From assembly GCA_045643185.1 (NCBI GenBank), contig JAZUKH010000031.1:1-16436 (forward strand): a stretch of 16,436 nucleotides of DNA, given 5' to 3'. This DNA comes from RGIG464 sp045643185. Its GTDB lineage: Bacteria; Myxococcota_A; Bradymonadia; UBA4248. Below, one piece after another: positions 1 to 8,682 of this stretch. Each line of letters opens with the position of its first letter. Position 1 is the first letter of the stretch. The notes beneath the pieces were generated by a model. It did not search any database, was not told the DNA's origin, and saw only the letters and a list, made by a program, of their open reading frames with translations. Both the position numbers and the translations under genes were made by a program.

Positions 1-94
1 CCCGGTGTGGTCATGTGAAATTCTCAACCAATAAAGAATTGTGCAGAAACAGAGAAATGGCCGTGTCGTCGGGATGGCGTTTGGGATTTTGGGA

Positions 95-190
95 GGGGGA
101 AGTCTCCCCCTACGCGGCTATTGGCGGCGATTTGTGTAGAGACGCAAAATTTTGCGTCTCTACATAAATCGCCATGCCAATACGCCGCTA
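95..190. repeat. Compound palindromic element, copy 1
   Basis: A 36-base arm (95-130) and a 21-base arm (170-190) enclose a 39-base core. Both arms recur exactly, in the opposite orientation, at 8793-8828 and 8683-8703. The core holds a perfect 30-bp palindrome at 135-164 with half-site TGTAGAGACGCAAAA, extended by GATTT (129-133) against AAATC (166-170). Outside this, TATTGGC pairs with GCCAATA, so bases 111-190 can fold into one hairpin of nearly 40 bp per arm. The first 16 bases (95-110) form a separate small hairpin, GGGGGA-AGTC-TCCCCC. The element lies 52 bp beyond the stop of the lipoprotein gene, so it may also stabilise or end that transcript. It has no coding capacity. It is probably a non-autonomous, REP/MITE-like dispersed repeat; no transposase is visible. 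Confidence 0.85.
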
Positions 191-242
191 CCCCTTCGCC
201 TGGCGGGGCCAAACACACGTTGATGCGGCGTTGTCGTTGGTT

Positions 243-1163
243 TTACAGCGTTTCCAAAGCTTTTTGACGAACGTCAGCGCGAGCCTGCTCGATGAGTTTT
301 TGACGCGCATGCAACCTGGCCGTCTCGTTATCCAATGCTTTAGCCTCTCCTCGCCATTCTGGAATGACGAAGGCTTTCCACTCGTTGTCGCACGAAATGT
401 CGGCCGGAATGGGGCGTCCGAGTGGCGCGTCTTTGAGCGCGGCAATGGCTTTGTCGCATGAAAAAAGCATGTCGTCGTATTGGCTGAACGGCCCGAGTCG
501 ACAAGCTTCGTTGCTCTTTTCGTTCATCGTGTTGGCAAACGCGAAGTTGAAGAACTGGGCGTCTCTTGCATGACCGCCTTCGTTTTTGAGACGTGGCATG
601 CCCGCGACGACGTTGGGATTGTTTTCGAGTTCAGGCGGATCAACCACGTTGTAGCCCATCTGAGCGCCGTTCATAAGTCCGAGCGCCGCCGCGAGCGCCA
701 TGCGGGCCTGATCCGTGTGTACGAGTGCATAACTGACGGTATAGCGCGCTGGTTGGATGTAGTCGGCCGGGTGTGCCGCGATCTCGTCGGCGAGTCGCTG
801 GTCACTCAGATCGATTTCAGGCGTCGGAAGGTTGTCGATCCAAAGGTCAGCCTGGGCTTCCTTGATCAACAGGCTCGTTTCGGCATCCGAAAGCATCTTT
901 GCTTTTTTGGCATCCTGGGCGAGTAGCATCATATCGATGAGCGCGCCAAAACGGTGGGAGTTGAGCGTATCTTTCGCATCGGTATCACGAACAAAGTCTG
1001 GCAGCCAGGTTTCACTTAGTTCAAAGTCGGCCTGTTTCAGGATCTCGTCGTTGACGGAGGCGATGTAAGTCGTCTGAGCCGTTTCGACGGCATCTTCTTC
1101 TTTTTGAGCACAGGCGTTAAAGGCGAGCGCCGTGAGCGCGGCAAAAAAGAGGTATTTTTTCAT
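243..1163 (-). CDS. SurA/PpiC-like peptidyl-prolyl isomerase lipoprotein (probable)
   Basis: 306 residues. The N terminus is a lipoprotein signal: two lysines, a hydrophobic run, and a lipobox ending FNAC, so Cys18 would be lipidated and the protein anchored to a membrane facing the periplasm. Residues 34-45 (VNDEILKQADFE) resemble the start of the SurA/PpiC chaperone region. From about residue 130 there is a parvulin-like pattern: a YALVHTD strand, then a GG segment, LGPFSQYDDM, a helix, a Pro-containing loop, and an EWRGEAKAL strand near 265. The family isomerises X-Pro bonds and helps outer-membrane proteins fold. Three extra cysteines in the C-terminal half are unusual. The start at 1163 is chosen because it gives the signal peptide; it lies 4 bp after the stop of the upstream phosphomannomutase gene, so the two are probably co-transcribed. 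No clear Shine-Dalgarno is visible, which suggests translational coupling. The isomerase call rests on weak similarity. Confidence 0.6.
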   Translation of the reverse strand: MKKYLFFAALTALAFNACAQKEEDAVETAQTTYIASVNDEILKQADFELSETWLPDFVRDTDAKDTLNSHRFGALIDMMLLAQDAKKAKMLSDAETSLLIKEAQADLWIDNLPTPEIDLSDQRLADEIAAHPADYIQPARYTVSYALVHTDQARMALAAALGLMNGAQMGYNVVDPPELENNPNVVAGMPRLKNEGGHARDAQFFNFAFANTMNEKSNEACRLGPFSQYDDMLFSCDKAIAALKDAPLGRPIPADISCDNEWKAFVIPEWRGEAKALDNETARLHARQKLIEQARADVRQKALETL

Positions 1164-1167
1164 GACG

Positions 1168-2550
1168 TTATTGCAGAGCAGAGGTATCGAGCGTGTGATG
1201 AAGCTCGGTTGAAAACGTGACGATGTTGTGTGCGATGTCATCCAGTATAGCACGTTTTTCGTCATTGGAATCCGCTTCGACGCGAACGACGAGGACCGGT
1301 TGTGTGTTGGATGAGCGCATGAGTGCCCAACCATGTGGAAAATCGACGCGTGCGCCGTCGAGCGTGTTGGTCGGTAAAATTTTCTGGTAATGTTCGACGA
1401 GTTTTTGCGTGAGGTCGAATTTGATGTCGTCGGGGCAGTCCATTCGGATCTCCGGCGTGGCGTAGGACGTCGGAATGTCGCTGAGCAGGTCGGTGATGTT
1501 GTCGCAGTCGGCCTGTGCCGCGATCTCGAGCAAACGGGCGGCGGCGTAAATGGCATCGTCGAAGCCGAACCAACGTGACTTGAAGAAGAAGTGGCCGCTC
1601 ATTTCACCAGCCATGGCGGCATCGAGCTCGACCATGCGCGTTTTGATGAGGGCGTGGCCAGTCTTGGTCATTTCAGGGCGACCGCCGTGTTTTTGAATGT
1701 CGTCAAAGGTGAATTTGGAGCATTTGACGTCGCCGAGCAGGATGGCACCGGGTTCTTCGGCCAGCACGCTGCGTGCGAAGAGGACGAGCAGGCGGTCGGC
1801 TGGGATGATCTGACCAGCCCGGTCGATGACGCCGAGTCGGTCGCCGTCGCCGTCGAGGGCGATGGCGAGGTCGGCATGGACTTCCGCCAGTTTATTCTGG
1901 GCATCGACGAGGTTTTTCGCGACGCTCGGGTCGGGGTGGTGGTGTGGAAACGTGCCATCTGGTTCGCAAAACAGCGGTGTGACGCGGCAGCCGAGTTTTT
2001 CGAGGATCGACGTGACGAAGGGCCCGGCGACGCCGTTGCCGCCGTCCACCACGACGTGAAGCGGGCGCGCCAGGTGGATGCGCGACACCACGGCGTCGCT
2101 GTAGGCACCAAAAATATCGTGCATCGTGTGCGAACCGGGCTGAACACTTGGCAGGGGCTGGTCGATCGCTTCGAACACGGCCAAAATGTCTTTGCGCTCA
2201 AACGAACGGGCGCCAATGCTCATCTTGAGCCCGTTTTCGTGCACTGGGTTGTGTGAGCCCGTCAGCATGATGCTACCATCAGACGTGATGGTGCGCCCGG
2301 CGAAGTAGAGCATGGGCGTCGTGGTTTGACCAAGGTCGATGACGTTCACGCCGCCTTCGTTGAGGCCAGCGATCAGGTTTTGAGCAAGTTCGGGAGAATG
2401 AGTGCGGGCATCGCGCGCAACACAGACCGTGGCACCCGCGTGAAAATGACTCAGCGTAAGGGCTCGTCCGATCTTGTGAACGGCGTCCGGCGTGAGTTGG
2501 GTGCGTACATCGCCACGAATATCGTAGGCGCGAAACATATTTTTATCCAT
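1168..2550 (-). CDS. Phosphomannomutase/phosphoglucomutase (AlgC/ManB type)
   Basis: 460 residues, the usual length for the alpha-D-phosphohexomutase family. All four signatures are present: RAYDIRG at 7-13, the phosphoserine loop TGSHNP with Ser99, the Mg-binding DGDGDR at 233-238, the sugar-recognition GEMSGH at 315-320, and the phosphate-binding RSSNTQP at 412-418. The enzyme interconverts hexose 1- and 6-phosphates in the cytoplasm, feeding GDP-mannose or UDP-glucose and so LPS, capsule or exopolysaccharide. GEMSG points to the bifunctional PMM/PGM group rather than to phosphoglucosamine mutase GlmM. Start at 2550 is supported by AAGGA (2561-2565) ten bases upstream; the alternative Met5 (2538) lies 22 bases away. 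The start overlaps the end of the TPR gene by 8 bp, indicating translational coupling. Substrate preference cannot be read from the sequence. Confidence 0.95.
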   Translation of the reverse strand: MDKNMFRAYDIRGDVRTQLTPDAVHKIGRALTLSHFHAGATVCVARDARTHSPELAQNLIAGLNEGGVNVIDLGQTTTPMLYFAGRTITSDGSIMLTGSHNPVHENGLKMSIGARSFERKDILAVFEAIDQPLPSVQPGSHTMHDIFGAYSDAVVSRIHLARPLHVVVDGGNGVAGPFVTSILEKLGCRVTPLFCEPDGTFPHHHPDPSVAKNLVDAQNKLAEVHADLAIALDGDGDRLGVIDRAGQIIPADRLLVLFARSVLAEEPGAILLGDVKCSKFTFDDIQKHGGRPEMTKTGHALIKTRMVELDAAMAGEMSGHFFFKSRWFGFDDAIYAAARLLEIAAQADCDNITDLLSDIPTSYATPEIRMDCPDDIKFDLTQKLVEHYQKILPTNTLDGARVDFPHGWALMRSSNTQPVLVVRVEADSNDEKRAILDDIAHNIVTFSTELHHTLDTSALQ

Positions 2551-5500
2551 GATTCAGGATTCCTTGTGCAGTCTCACGAACGATCGCGTAGGCATCGTTC
2601 GTGGCTTGGGTGAGAACGGCGTTGTCGTCGCTGTTTTTGGGGTCAAGCGTTTGGATGGCCGTGGTTCTAACGAGCCAGTCCGGGTGTTCCGCAAGTTCAC
2701 GCAATGCCTTTCTGGCATTGGGTTGGGACGAAAGCGCAAGGGCCTGGATGGCTTCAAACTGAAGTTTTTTGTTGGCCGTCTGGTCGGTGTATCGAATGAT
2801 GTCGTCGAGGTCGCCAAGGTCGTATCGTGCGACGGCGCGCATCGACGCCGTGGCAAGTTGAATGGCGGCGTCGTTGTCGGTCGTTTCGATCCACGTTTTG
2901 AACTGGGGTTTTAGGCGCATGAGCGCTTCACGCACGGCCTGTTCGACGCGCGTATCGGCGATGGCCTGGCCAAACACGCCGTTTGGCGCGGTCAGGTCGT
3001 CGAGCATGCGCAGACGCGCTGCATGAAAAACGGCGTTGTTTGAACCGGCCAAAACGCGCTGAATGGCTGCCTGAAGGGCTGCTTTGTGTTGGACGAGCCA
3101 CTCGGTCGGCGCCTGAACGTCGCCGTCACGTTGCGAAACCGCGTCATCCAGCATGGCTTCCAGGTTGATGTGATTCGCGTAGTAGCCGGCTTGCGTATCA
3201 AAAATTCGTCCCTGGGCTTCAAACGGTGTGATGGCTGACAGGTCGAGTTTGGCATCGCTGCGCGTGAGGCTGTTCGCCACGTGGGTGCGCAGGTCGCCGC
3301 CGACGATCCACAGCACTTCGAGACGGCGCTGAGCCGCCAGGTCGTCGCTCAGTTGTGAGATCATCCAGAGCTGATACGGGTGGAAAATGTCACTCGTGAC
3401 GTTATTGCTGGTCGCGTCGGCGAGTACTTCAGCAAAGTTGTCGGCGCTGTATGACGGTTGCAAACGCTTGAGCACCGTGTCGAGTGAGGCGTTGTTGCTT
3501 TGCTGGGTCGTAACGGCCCAGGCGGCCACGTTTTGAACGGCTCGACTCGGGTCGGATTTGGCAAGCTGCGTGATCTTCTCGGAAACGACGTTTTGGCGCG
3601 CCAAACCGAGGATGGCGAGCATACGGAACGAGTCGACCGGCGCGTCGAGCGCTTCGGTCAGGGCTTTTTGCGCGTCTTTGCCTGGAATGAGGCCGAGCGC
3701 CCAAAGCGCGTGTTCGCGCAGTGCGCGTGGATGTGAGGCATCGTTGTAGATCTTGACGAGTTTGGGCACTGCCACAGGCAGCTGGGCGTGTGCCATGGCG
3801 CGCACGGCAACGAGTTGTTTGTCGCGATCGAGCGTGTTGTTGCTGGCTTCGTCGATCTGGTTCGCCAGCGTTTCGATGACGGACGCATTGGCCAGCCATT
3901 CGGCCGCGTTCAGCCCCTGCGTCGCGAGGGATACGTCGCTCGAAAGCATCGCCTCGGTGATGGCACGCGCATACGTTTCGGACAATTCGTGCAGAGCGTG
4001 GCGATCTGCAATGGCCGCGCGCGCCGACTTGGTCAGGATCGCCTGAATGTGCGGTCGTGCCTGTAAATTCGCGACGCGGATCAAGATCTCGACGTAAAGC
4101 TCTTTGTGCTGGTTGGCATAGAGTAGCGGCTTCCACGCATTTTGAAGTGAGCCGAGGTCGTTTTTCCAGGCGTGGTAGTCGATCGCGCGTTCGGCGGCTT
4201 TGAGAATGAGGGTTTCGTCGTTGGCGTGCGAGACGATCTGCAAATAGATCTCGTCCGCTTCAGCATCGCGCCCCGTCATCGACAAGCTGGTCGCGTATTT
4301 GTAGGCGTACGACTTGTTCTGGGCGTCGATGAGGCTCGCTTCCTGGTAATAATTTGCCGCTTCGGCATAGAGTCTGAGCTTGGTGAGGATATCAGCGAGT
4401 TTTTCGTTGGTCTGGGCATCATTGGCATCGATCTCCAACGCCTGTCCGAGATTCTTTCTTGCTTCCTCAAACTCGCCATGGTTCTCGTTAAACTCGGCGA
4501 GGGCGATGAGGGCGTTTCGGCGAGCAGCCATTGTCGACTGTTCAGTGAGCGATTCGAGCGTCTGACGGGCTTTTTCGCTGTCGTTGGCGGCTTCGTAGAG
4601 CGAGACGAGCGTGTGTTTCATGGCGTCGTCGTTCGGGTGCGCGGCCGTGTAGCTTTCGACGGTCTCAATGGCTTTTTGCGGCATGTCGAGCGCGAGGGCC
4701 AGCAAAGCGGCGTAGCGCGTCAACGTGTCGTTGTCGGGGGCCAACTGCGCTTGAGCGACCGCCTGGCGAATGGCTTTGGTGCCATTGCCGCGCGATGACT
4801 GGATCTGGGCAACGGCGCGTGCCGCGACCTGCGTGACGGCGTCTGTTCGGCACGTGTCGCGCAGTTGCTCGTAAGCGCTTACGGCTTCGCTAATCTTCCC
4901 GTTACGTGACAACACTTCAGCATGGCTTTTGAGCACCTGGCAGTCGTTCGGATTCGCTTTGACCACGCTGGCATACAGCGCGAGCGCTTCGTCGGCATAG
5001 CCGTGTTCGTCGTAGATGCGCGCGAGCGTTTCAAGGCGCGTCGTCTTATCCATGTTGATCGTTTCGATCTTCTTCCAGGTTTGGAGCGCCTGGGCCTTCT
5101 GGTTCTGCATGTCGTAATAGTCACCCAGCGCCTCGATCGCGTTGATGTCGTTCGGGTGATTTTTGACTTCGGTCGCGTAGATCTCGAGGGCTTTTGAGCT
5201 TCGACCGTGAAGCAGATAGGCATCCGCGATGCGCTGAAGCTTGTCAAAGTCCGATTTGAACACGTTGCGTGCCTGGTCGAGCACTTTGATCGCGTCGTCG
5301 GTGCGTTTTTGCTGAAGATAAGCCTCGTAAAGCTCGTAGTGGTATTCAAAGTTGTTGCTGAGCGACTTGACTTTGAGTCGATCGACGCGCGCTTTGTTGG
5401 CGTCGTCGACGCGTCCGTGGCTACGCAAAAAAGCGATGTATTTTTCGCGCGCCTCGGCGTTGTCTGACTGGGCTGAAATGGCTTTTTTGTATTGTTCTTC

Positions 5501-6469
5501 AGCTTTGTCGGCCTTGCCCGTTTCGTCGTAAAGCTGCGCCAGTTCGAGGCGCTGCTCGACACTTGGTGATTTCCACTGGGTTTCGAGCGTGGCTAGCAGG
5601 TTTTCGAGGTCACCCGCGCGTCGCGCGATGTCGATCTTGCGCGAAGAAATCTCGCGTTTCATCCAGTGGCCTGCGCTCAGTTTGGTTTCGAGCGCGTCAT
5701 AGACTTTTAGCGCTTCGTCATCGCGATATTCTTCTTCCCACAGCGTGCCGATGTCGAGGTCCAGACGATATTTTTCGTCGGTCGAAATGCCGCGTGCGTT
5801 CTTGGCTTCGGCGAGTGTTTGACGGGCTTCGGCGAGCATGTGATTCTGTTCGTAGATCTGCGCCAGCTCTCGTCTCAAAAATAGCGAGTCGTCGAGTTCG
5901 ATGAGTTGACCAAACGCAGTTTTGGCGCGGTTCATGTCGCGTCGCGCGATCGCCATTTCTGCGATCGCACGCAAGATCTCGACTTTTTGGTCTTTCGACG
6001 TCGTCATGCTCAACGCGCGTTCGTAGGCGTTCGTCGCTTCCACAAAATTCTTGGATTCTGCCTCTACACGGGCGATCGACATGGCCACCAACGCCGTCGA
6101 CTTGATCTTTTCGGCTTCGCGGTATGATTGCATCGCCTGGTCGAGGCGCCCGCCATAACGGTAGATGTGACCCAAAACCATGCGCAGGTTGTAGTTGTCC
6201 GGCTTTTTGGCGACTTTCTGCTCGTACGTTTTGATCAGCTTTTCGTAGGCTGAGCCTTTGCCGACCGACTGCATCATCTGGTTGAAGGCATACGACTCTT
6301 CTGGCGACTGGTCCACCAGTTGCTGATACCGTTCCGCTCTCCTCGCCTCGATCGAATTGTCGTCGGCATTCCAATCCTGAGACTGGGCCGGCGTCGGTTC
6401 AAAAGCTAGACCGGCAAACAACGCTGCGCCCAGTAGAAAACAAGTTATTTTTAAGGCTTTTATGCGCAT
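2543..6469 (-). CDS. Large exported TPR/HEAT-repeat scaffold protein
   Basis: 1308 residues. The first 30 form a signal peptide (basic MRIK, hydrophobic core, likely cleavage after PAQS), with no lipobox Cys, so the mature protein is probably periplasmic. From about residue 75 to 700 come many degenerate tetratricopeptide repeats (recurring A..Y..A/L patterns with Pro-Asn/Asp turns such as KPDNYNLR, HPNDINA, NPNDCQ). About residues 885-985 are HEAT-like, including ALREHALWALG and AVQNVAAWAV, and the last 100 residues are HEAT-like again (LQFEAIQALA, DWLVRTTAIQTL). There is no catalytic motif. TPR and HEAT solenoids bind other proteins, so this is probably a scaffold or assembly factor, partner unknown. 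AAGGA at 6482-6486 precedes the start by 12 bases. It is first in an operon with the phosphohexomutase and the foldase lipoprotein, which suggests an envelope role. Confidence 0.85.
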   Translation of the reverse strand: MRIKALKITCFLLGAALFAGLAFEPTPAQSQDWNADDNSIEARRAERYQQLVDQSPEESYAFNQMMQSVGKGSAYEKLIKTYEQKVAKKPDNYNLRMVLGHIYRYGGRLDQAMQSYREAEKIKSTALVAMSIARVEAESKNFVEATNAYERALSMTTSKDQKVEILRAIAEMAIARRDMNRAKTAFGQLIELDDSLFLRRELAQIYEQNHMLAEARQTLAEAKNARGISTDEKYRLDLDIGTLWEEEYRDDEALKVYDALETKLSAGHWMKREISSRKIDIARRAGDLENLLATLETQWKSPSVEQRLELAQLYDETGKADKAEEQYKKAISAQSDNAEAREKYIAFLRSHGRVDDANKARVDRLKVKSLSNNFEYHYELYEAYLQQKRTDDAIKVLDQARNVFKSDFDKLQRIADAYLLHGRSSKALEIYATEVKNHPNDINAIEALGDYYDMQNQKAQALQTWKKIETINMDKTTRLETLARIYDEHGYADEALALYASVVKANPNDCQVLKSHAEVLSRNGKISEAVSAYEQLRDTCRTDAVTQVAARAVAQIQSSRGNGTKAIRQAVAQAQLAPDNDTLTRYAALLALALDMPQKAIETVESYTAAHPNDDAMKHTLVSLYEAANDSEKARQTLESLTEQSTMAARRNALIALAEFNENHGEFEEARKNLGQALEIDANDAQTNEKLADILTKLRLYAEAANYYQEASLIDAQNKSYAYKYATSLSMTGRDAEADEIYLQIVSHANDETLILKAAERAIDYHAWKNDLGSLQNAWKPLLYANQHKELYVEILIRVANLQARPHIQAILTKSARAAIADRHALHELSETYARAITEAMLSSDVSLATQGLNAAEWLANASVIETLANQIDEASNNTLDRDKQLVAVRAMAHAQLPVAVPKLVKIYNDASHPRALREHALWALGLIPGKDAQKALTEALDAPVDSFRMLAILGLARQNVVSEKITQLAKSDPSRAVQNVAAWAVTTQQSNNASLDTVLKRLQPSYSADNFAEVLADATSNNVTSDIFHPYQLWMISQLSDDLAAQRRLEVLWIVGGDLRTHVANSLTRSDAKLDLSAITPFEAQGRIFDTQAGYYANHINLEAMLDDAVSQRDGDVQAPTEWLVQHKAALQAAIQRVLAGSNNAVFHAARLRMLDDLTAPNGVFGQAIADTRVEQAVREALMRLKPQFKTWIETTDNDAAIQLATASMRAVARYDLGDLDDIIRYTDQTANKKLQFEAIQALALSSQPNARKALRELAEHPDWLVRTTAIQTLDPKNSDDNAVLTQATNDAYAIVRETAQGILNHG

Positions 6470-6598
6470 AACAGATGTTGTTCCTTAACGTTACAGCGGT
6501 AACGCCCTAACCCATAAACCATTCACGACATCTGTTTTGGAAAAACGTGTTGATGTCTCCAAGAGGGGCGTTACACCTTCGCGGGTGAACGTATTTCC
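6470..6598 (-). promoter_or_regulatory. Intergenic region with inverted repeats upstream of the TPR gene
   Basis: This 129-bp gap is the likely control region of the TPR-mutase-foldase operon. It contains a perfect 9-bp inverted repeat, AACAGATGT (6470-6478) with ACATCTGTT (6528-6536); a 6-bp hairpin or operator CGTTAC-AGCG-GTAACG (6489-6504); and a further match of that half-site, GTAACGCCC at 6499-6507 with GGGCGTTAC at 6566-6574. The repeated GTAACG(CCC) half-sites look like binding sites for a regulator. I could not pick a convincing -35/-10 pair. The upstream membrane-protein gene ends at 6599 with no obvious intrinsic terminator. Confidence 0.4.
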
Positions 6599-7207
6599 TT
6601 ATCCATTGTCGCTTTTGGTGATGGCTTTTAACCAATCGGTGAGCTGTTCCAGCTCATCGCTTCGCTTTTTTGACTCGGTCACGATGTAATAATCGTCGTT
6701 TACGAGAACCAAAACCTTATTTGTACCAAACATTCCGATTGTAGGCACGAGTTCAATGCTACTTACGTCTCTAAAATCGACAGATTTTTGTTGATAGGTC
6801 GTCTCATTCAGCGTTCTGGCAAAAATCATCTTTTTGCCATCGACGTCGATGTAACAGATGCTGGGTGAGATCATGACTTTGATGACGCCGATCAGCAGAA
6901 TGATGAGTACCATGATGAGGATGTAGTAGCCAAAGAATCGTTGGAAAGCGTCATTTCTGGACGAATAGTCGAAGACGTATTCGGGAAGATAAAGCGCCAA
7001 TACGACGAGGAAGGCGATCGCCAGAAGGTTCAAAGCGGACGTGATGATCCGAAAAAACTGCGTCGCGGGGGTCGGAGTGAGGCGAATGATCTGGTGGACG
7101 ATGGAACCGACGGGGAATGAGAAGGCCGTCTTGGTGAGGATCTCCGAAAAATTCGGGCACGTGGGCTTGATCAGGCTTTGTTGCGTCGTCAATTTGTCTT
7201 TTGACAT
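6599..7207 (-). CDS. Small membrane protein, two TM helices plus PH-like domain, unknown function
   Basis: 202 residues, not recognised. About 50 mostly polar N-terminal residues are followed by a hydrophobic helix at 52-74, a short charged loop (SSRNDAFQR), a second helix at 91-112, and a C-terminal domain of about 90 residues rich in beta-strand patterns (CYIDVDGKKMIFA, KVLVLVNDDYYIV), ending in an amphipathic helix. This helix-pair plus beta-domain layout resembles bacterial PH-domain (YdbS/YcxB-like) or other small membrane-anchored proteins, but no diagnostic motif is present. The start at 7207 is preceded by GAGG about 8 bases upstream. It lies 45 bp after murD and may be co-transcribed with it. 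It also encodes two cysteines (17 and 118). Confidence 0.7.
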   Translation of the reverse strand: MSKDKLTTQQSLIKPTCPNFSEILTKTAFSFPVGSIVHQIIRLTPTPATQFFRIITSALNLLAIAFLVVLALYLPEYVFDYSSRNDAFQRFFGYYILIMVLIILLIGVIKVMISPSICYIDVDGKKMIFARTLNETTYQQKSVDFRDVSSIELVPTIGMFGTNKVLVLVNDDYYIVTESKKRSDELEQLTDWLKAITKSDNG

Positions 7208-7252
7208 GGGAGATCCTCGTTGGGGTTGGGTAAAAAAACAGGTACAGTGAGT

Positions 7253-8635
7253 TTAATTGAGGGCATTGGCAGCGGCTGCGAACATGTCGCCTCGCTGACC
7301 GTAGCTTTTGAACATGTCGTAGCTGGAGCAGGCCGGTGAGAGCAAAACGACGCTGGCGTTGAGGTCGCGAGCCTGATCGTACGAGACTTTTACGGCATCT
7401 TCGAGCGTTTTGCAGCGAATGATCGGGCACTGCAGGTGTTGTTCAAGGCATTCTTTGTGGAGTCGCTCGGTGAGTGCGCCGATGAGGACGAGGGCACGAA
7501 CGTTGGTCTTCATGAGTTCGATCCACTCGGTGAGTGAGAGGCCCTTGTCGACGCCGCCCGCGATGAGGACGAGCGGTTCGTTGATGGTCGTGAGTCCGGC
7601 GATCGCCGCGTGGGGGTTCGTGGCCTTTGAATCGTCGATGAACGTCACGCCGTTGAGCGTACGAACGGTCTGAATGCGATGGGGCGGCAGTTTGTAGCTG
7701 TCAAACGCGTTGACGATGGCGTCCCACGCGCAGCCCATGACGAGCGAGGTCAACACGGCGCCCATCACGTTCATGGCGTTGTGGTTGCCCTTCAAGTGCG
7801 TGCGTTCGAGCGGCAGTTCGTGCGTCACCCCGTCAAAGCAGAACGTCATGACCTTGCCGTCAAACCAGGCGCGATCGACGGCGTTTGTGGGCAGATCCGC
7901 TTGTTTTGCGGCATACCAGACCACGCGGGAGCTCGTGTAGCGGTCCCACTTCGACATGTATTCATCACTCGCGTTGAGAATGACGACGTCGTTTTCATCC
8001 ATGACGTTGAGCGGACGTCGTTTGGTGGTGACGTACGTGTTCCAGTCGTTGTGAAAATACTCGGCGTGGTCTTCAGCAATGTTTGTGGCGATCAGCACTT
8101 TTGGCCTGAAATTCGGGCAAAACGACAACTGAAACGCACTCGTTTCGACGACGAAGCAATCTTGCTTGTTTTCGTCGCAAACAGAGGTGCAGAGCGGAAT
8201 TCCGACGTTTCCACCCATGAGGTTTTTGACGCCGCACGTGTTGAGCAGATGGGATGTGAGCGTGGTCGTCGTGGTTTTTCCGTCAGTCCCTGTAATGGCG
8301 ACGAGCGGCGTGTTGGTGGCGAGTGCGCCCAGGTCGAGTTCGGCGAGGACGGGCACGTTTTTTTGAGCCGCAAGCTGGAAGATCTCGGACGAGGGTTCCA
8401 AGCCCGGACTGGTCACGATGATGGTCGCGTCGCCGATTTCGTTGCTGCCGAGCACGAGCTGCGTGCCGGCAGGCAGTTTGGCTTCAAATTCGGCGCGTTT
8501 GGATTCGTCAGCCGTGTCGGAAGCGATGATCTTTTTGTTGAAGGCGGAAAGCAGATTGATGGCCGCGAGGCCCGAGCCACCCAGGCCAAATACGGCCACT
8601 GTCTGGTGTTGGGGAAGGGGATCTTTGTAAAACAT
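7253..8635 (-). CDS. murD: UDP-N-acetylmuramoyl-L-alanine:D-glutamate ligase
   Basis: 460 residues from the chosen start. MurD adds D-glutamate to UDP-MurNAc-L-Ala using ATP, in the cytoplasm, in peptidoglycan precursor synthesis. Seen: N-terminal GLGGSG (17-22) of the UDP-substrate domain; the ATP loop GTDGKTT (116-122); NIAEDH with His190; the YVTTK lysine (205) at the position of the carbamylated lysine; the DDSKATNPHA motif; AGGVDKGLSL; and C-terminal SPACSSYDMFKSYGQRG, typical of MurD. Reading could start upstream at 8725, but the extra 30 residues would be encoded partly by the compound palindrome and have no place in MurD, so Met at 8635 is preferred; no good Shine-Dalgarno is visible there. 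murD is normally inside the dcw cell-wall cluster; here it stands alone between greB and an unknown membrane protein. Confidence 0.93.
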   Translation of the reverse strand: MFYKDPLPQHQTVAVFGLGGSGLAAINLLSAFNKKIIASDTADESKRAEFEAKLPAGTQLVLGSNEIGDATIIVTSPGLEPSSEIFQLAAQKNVPVLAELDLGALATNTPLVAITGTDGKTTTTTLTSHLLNTCGVKNLMGGNVGIPLCTSVCDENKQDCFVVETSAFQLSFCPNFRPKVLIATNIAEDHAEYFHNDWNTYVTTKRRPLNVMDENDVVILNASDEYMSKWDRYTSSRVVWYAAKQADLPTNAVDRAWFDGKVMTFCFDGVTHELPLERTHLKGNHNAMNVMGAVLTSLVMGCAWDAIVNAFDSYKLPPHRIQTVRTLNGVTFIDDSKATNPHAAIAGLTTINEPLVLIAGGVDKGLSLTEWIELMKTNVRALVLIGALTERLHKECLEQHLQCPIIRCKTLEDAVKVSYDQARDLNASVVLLSPACSSYDMFKSYGQRGDMFAAAANALN

Positions 8636-8682
8636 GGCAAATCTTGTTTTGGCGTTTTCAGCGACGTCGCGGAAAGAGGGGG

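Noticed and set aside
1..94. Possible start of a further minus-strand gene at base 14
   Set aside because: Only four or five codons are in the window and the ribosome site is weak. Otherwise I see nothing I can support in 1-94.
1164..1556. Upstream extension of the foldase lipoprotein
   Set aside because: It runs inside the phosphomannomutase gene in another frame and would hide a clear lipoprotein signal peptide; the start at 1163 is better.
8661..8670. Perfect palindrome GCGACGTCGC between the compound repeat and murD
   Set aside because: Too short and GC-rich to claim as an operator without conservation data.
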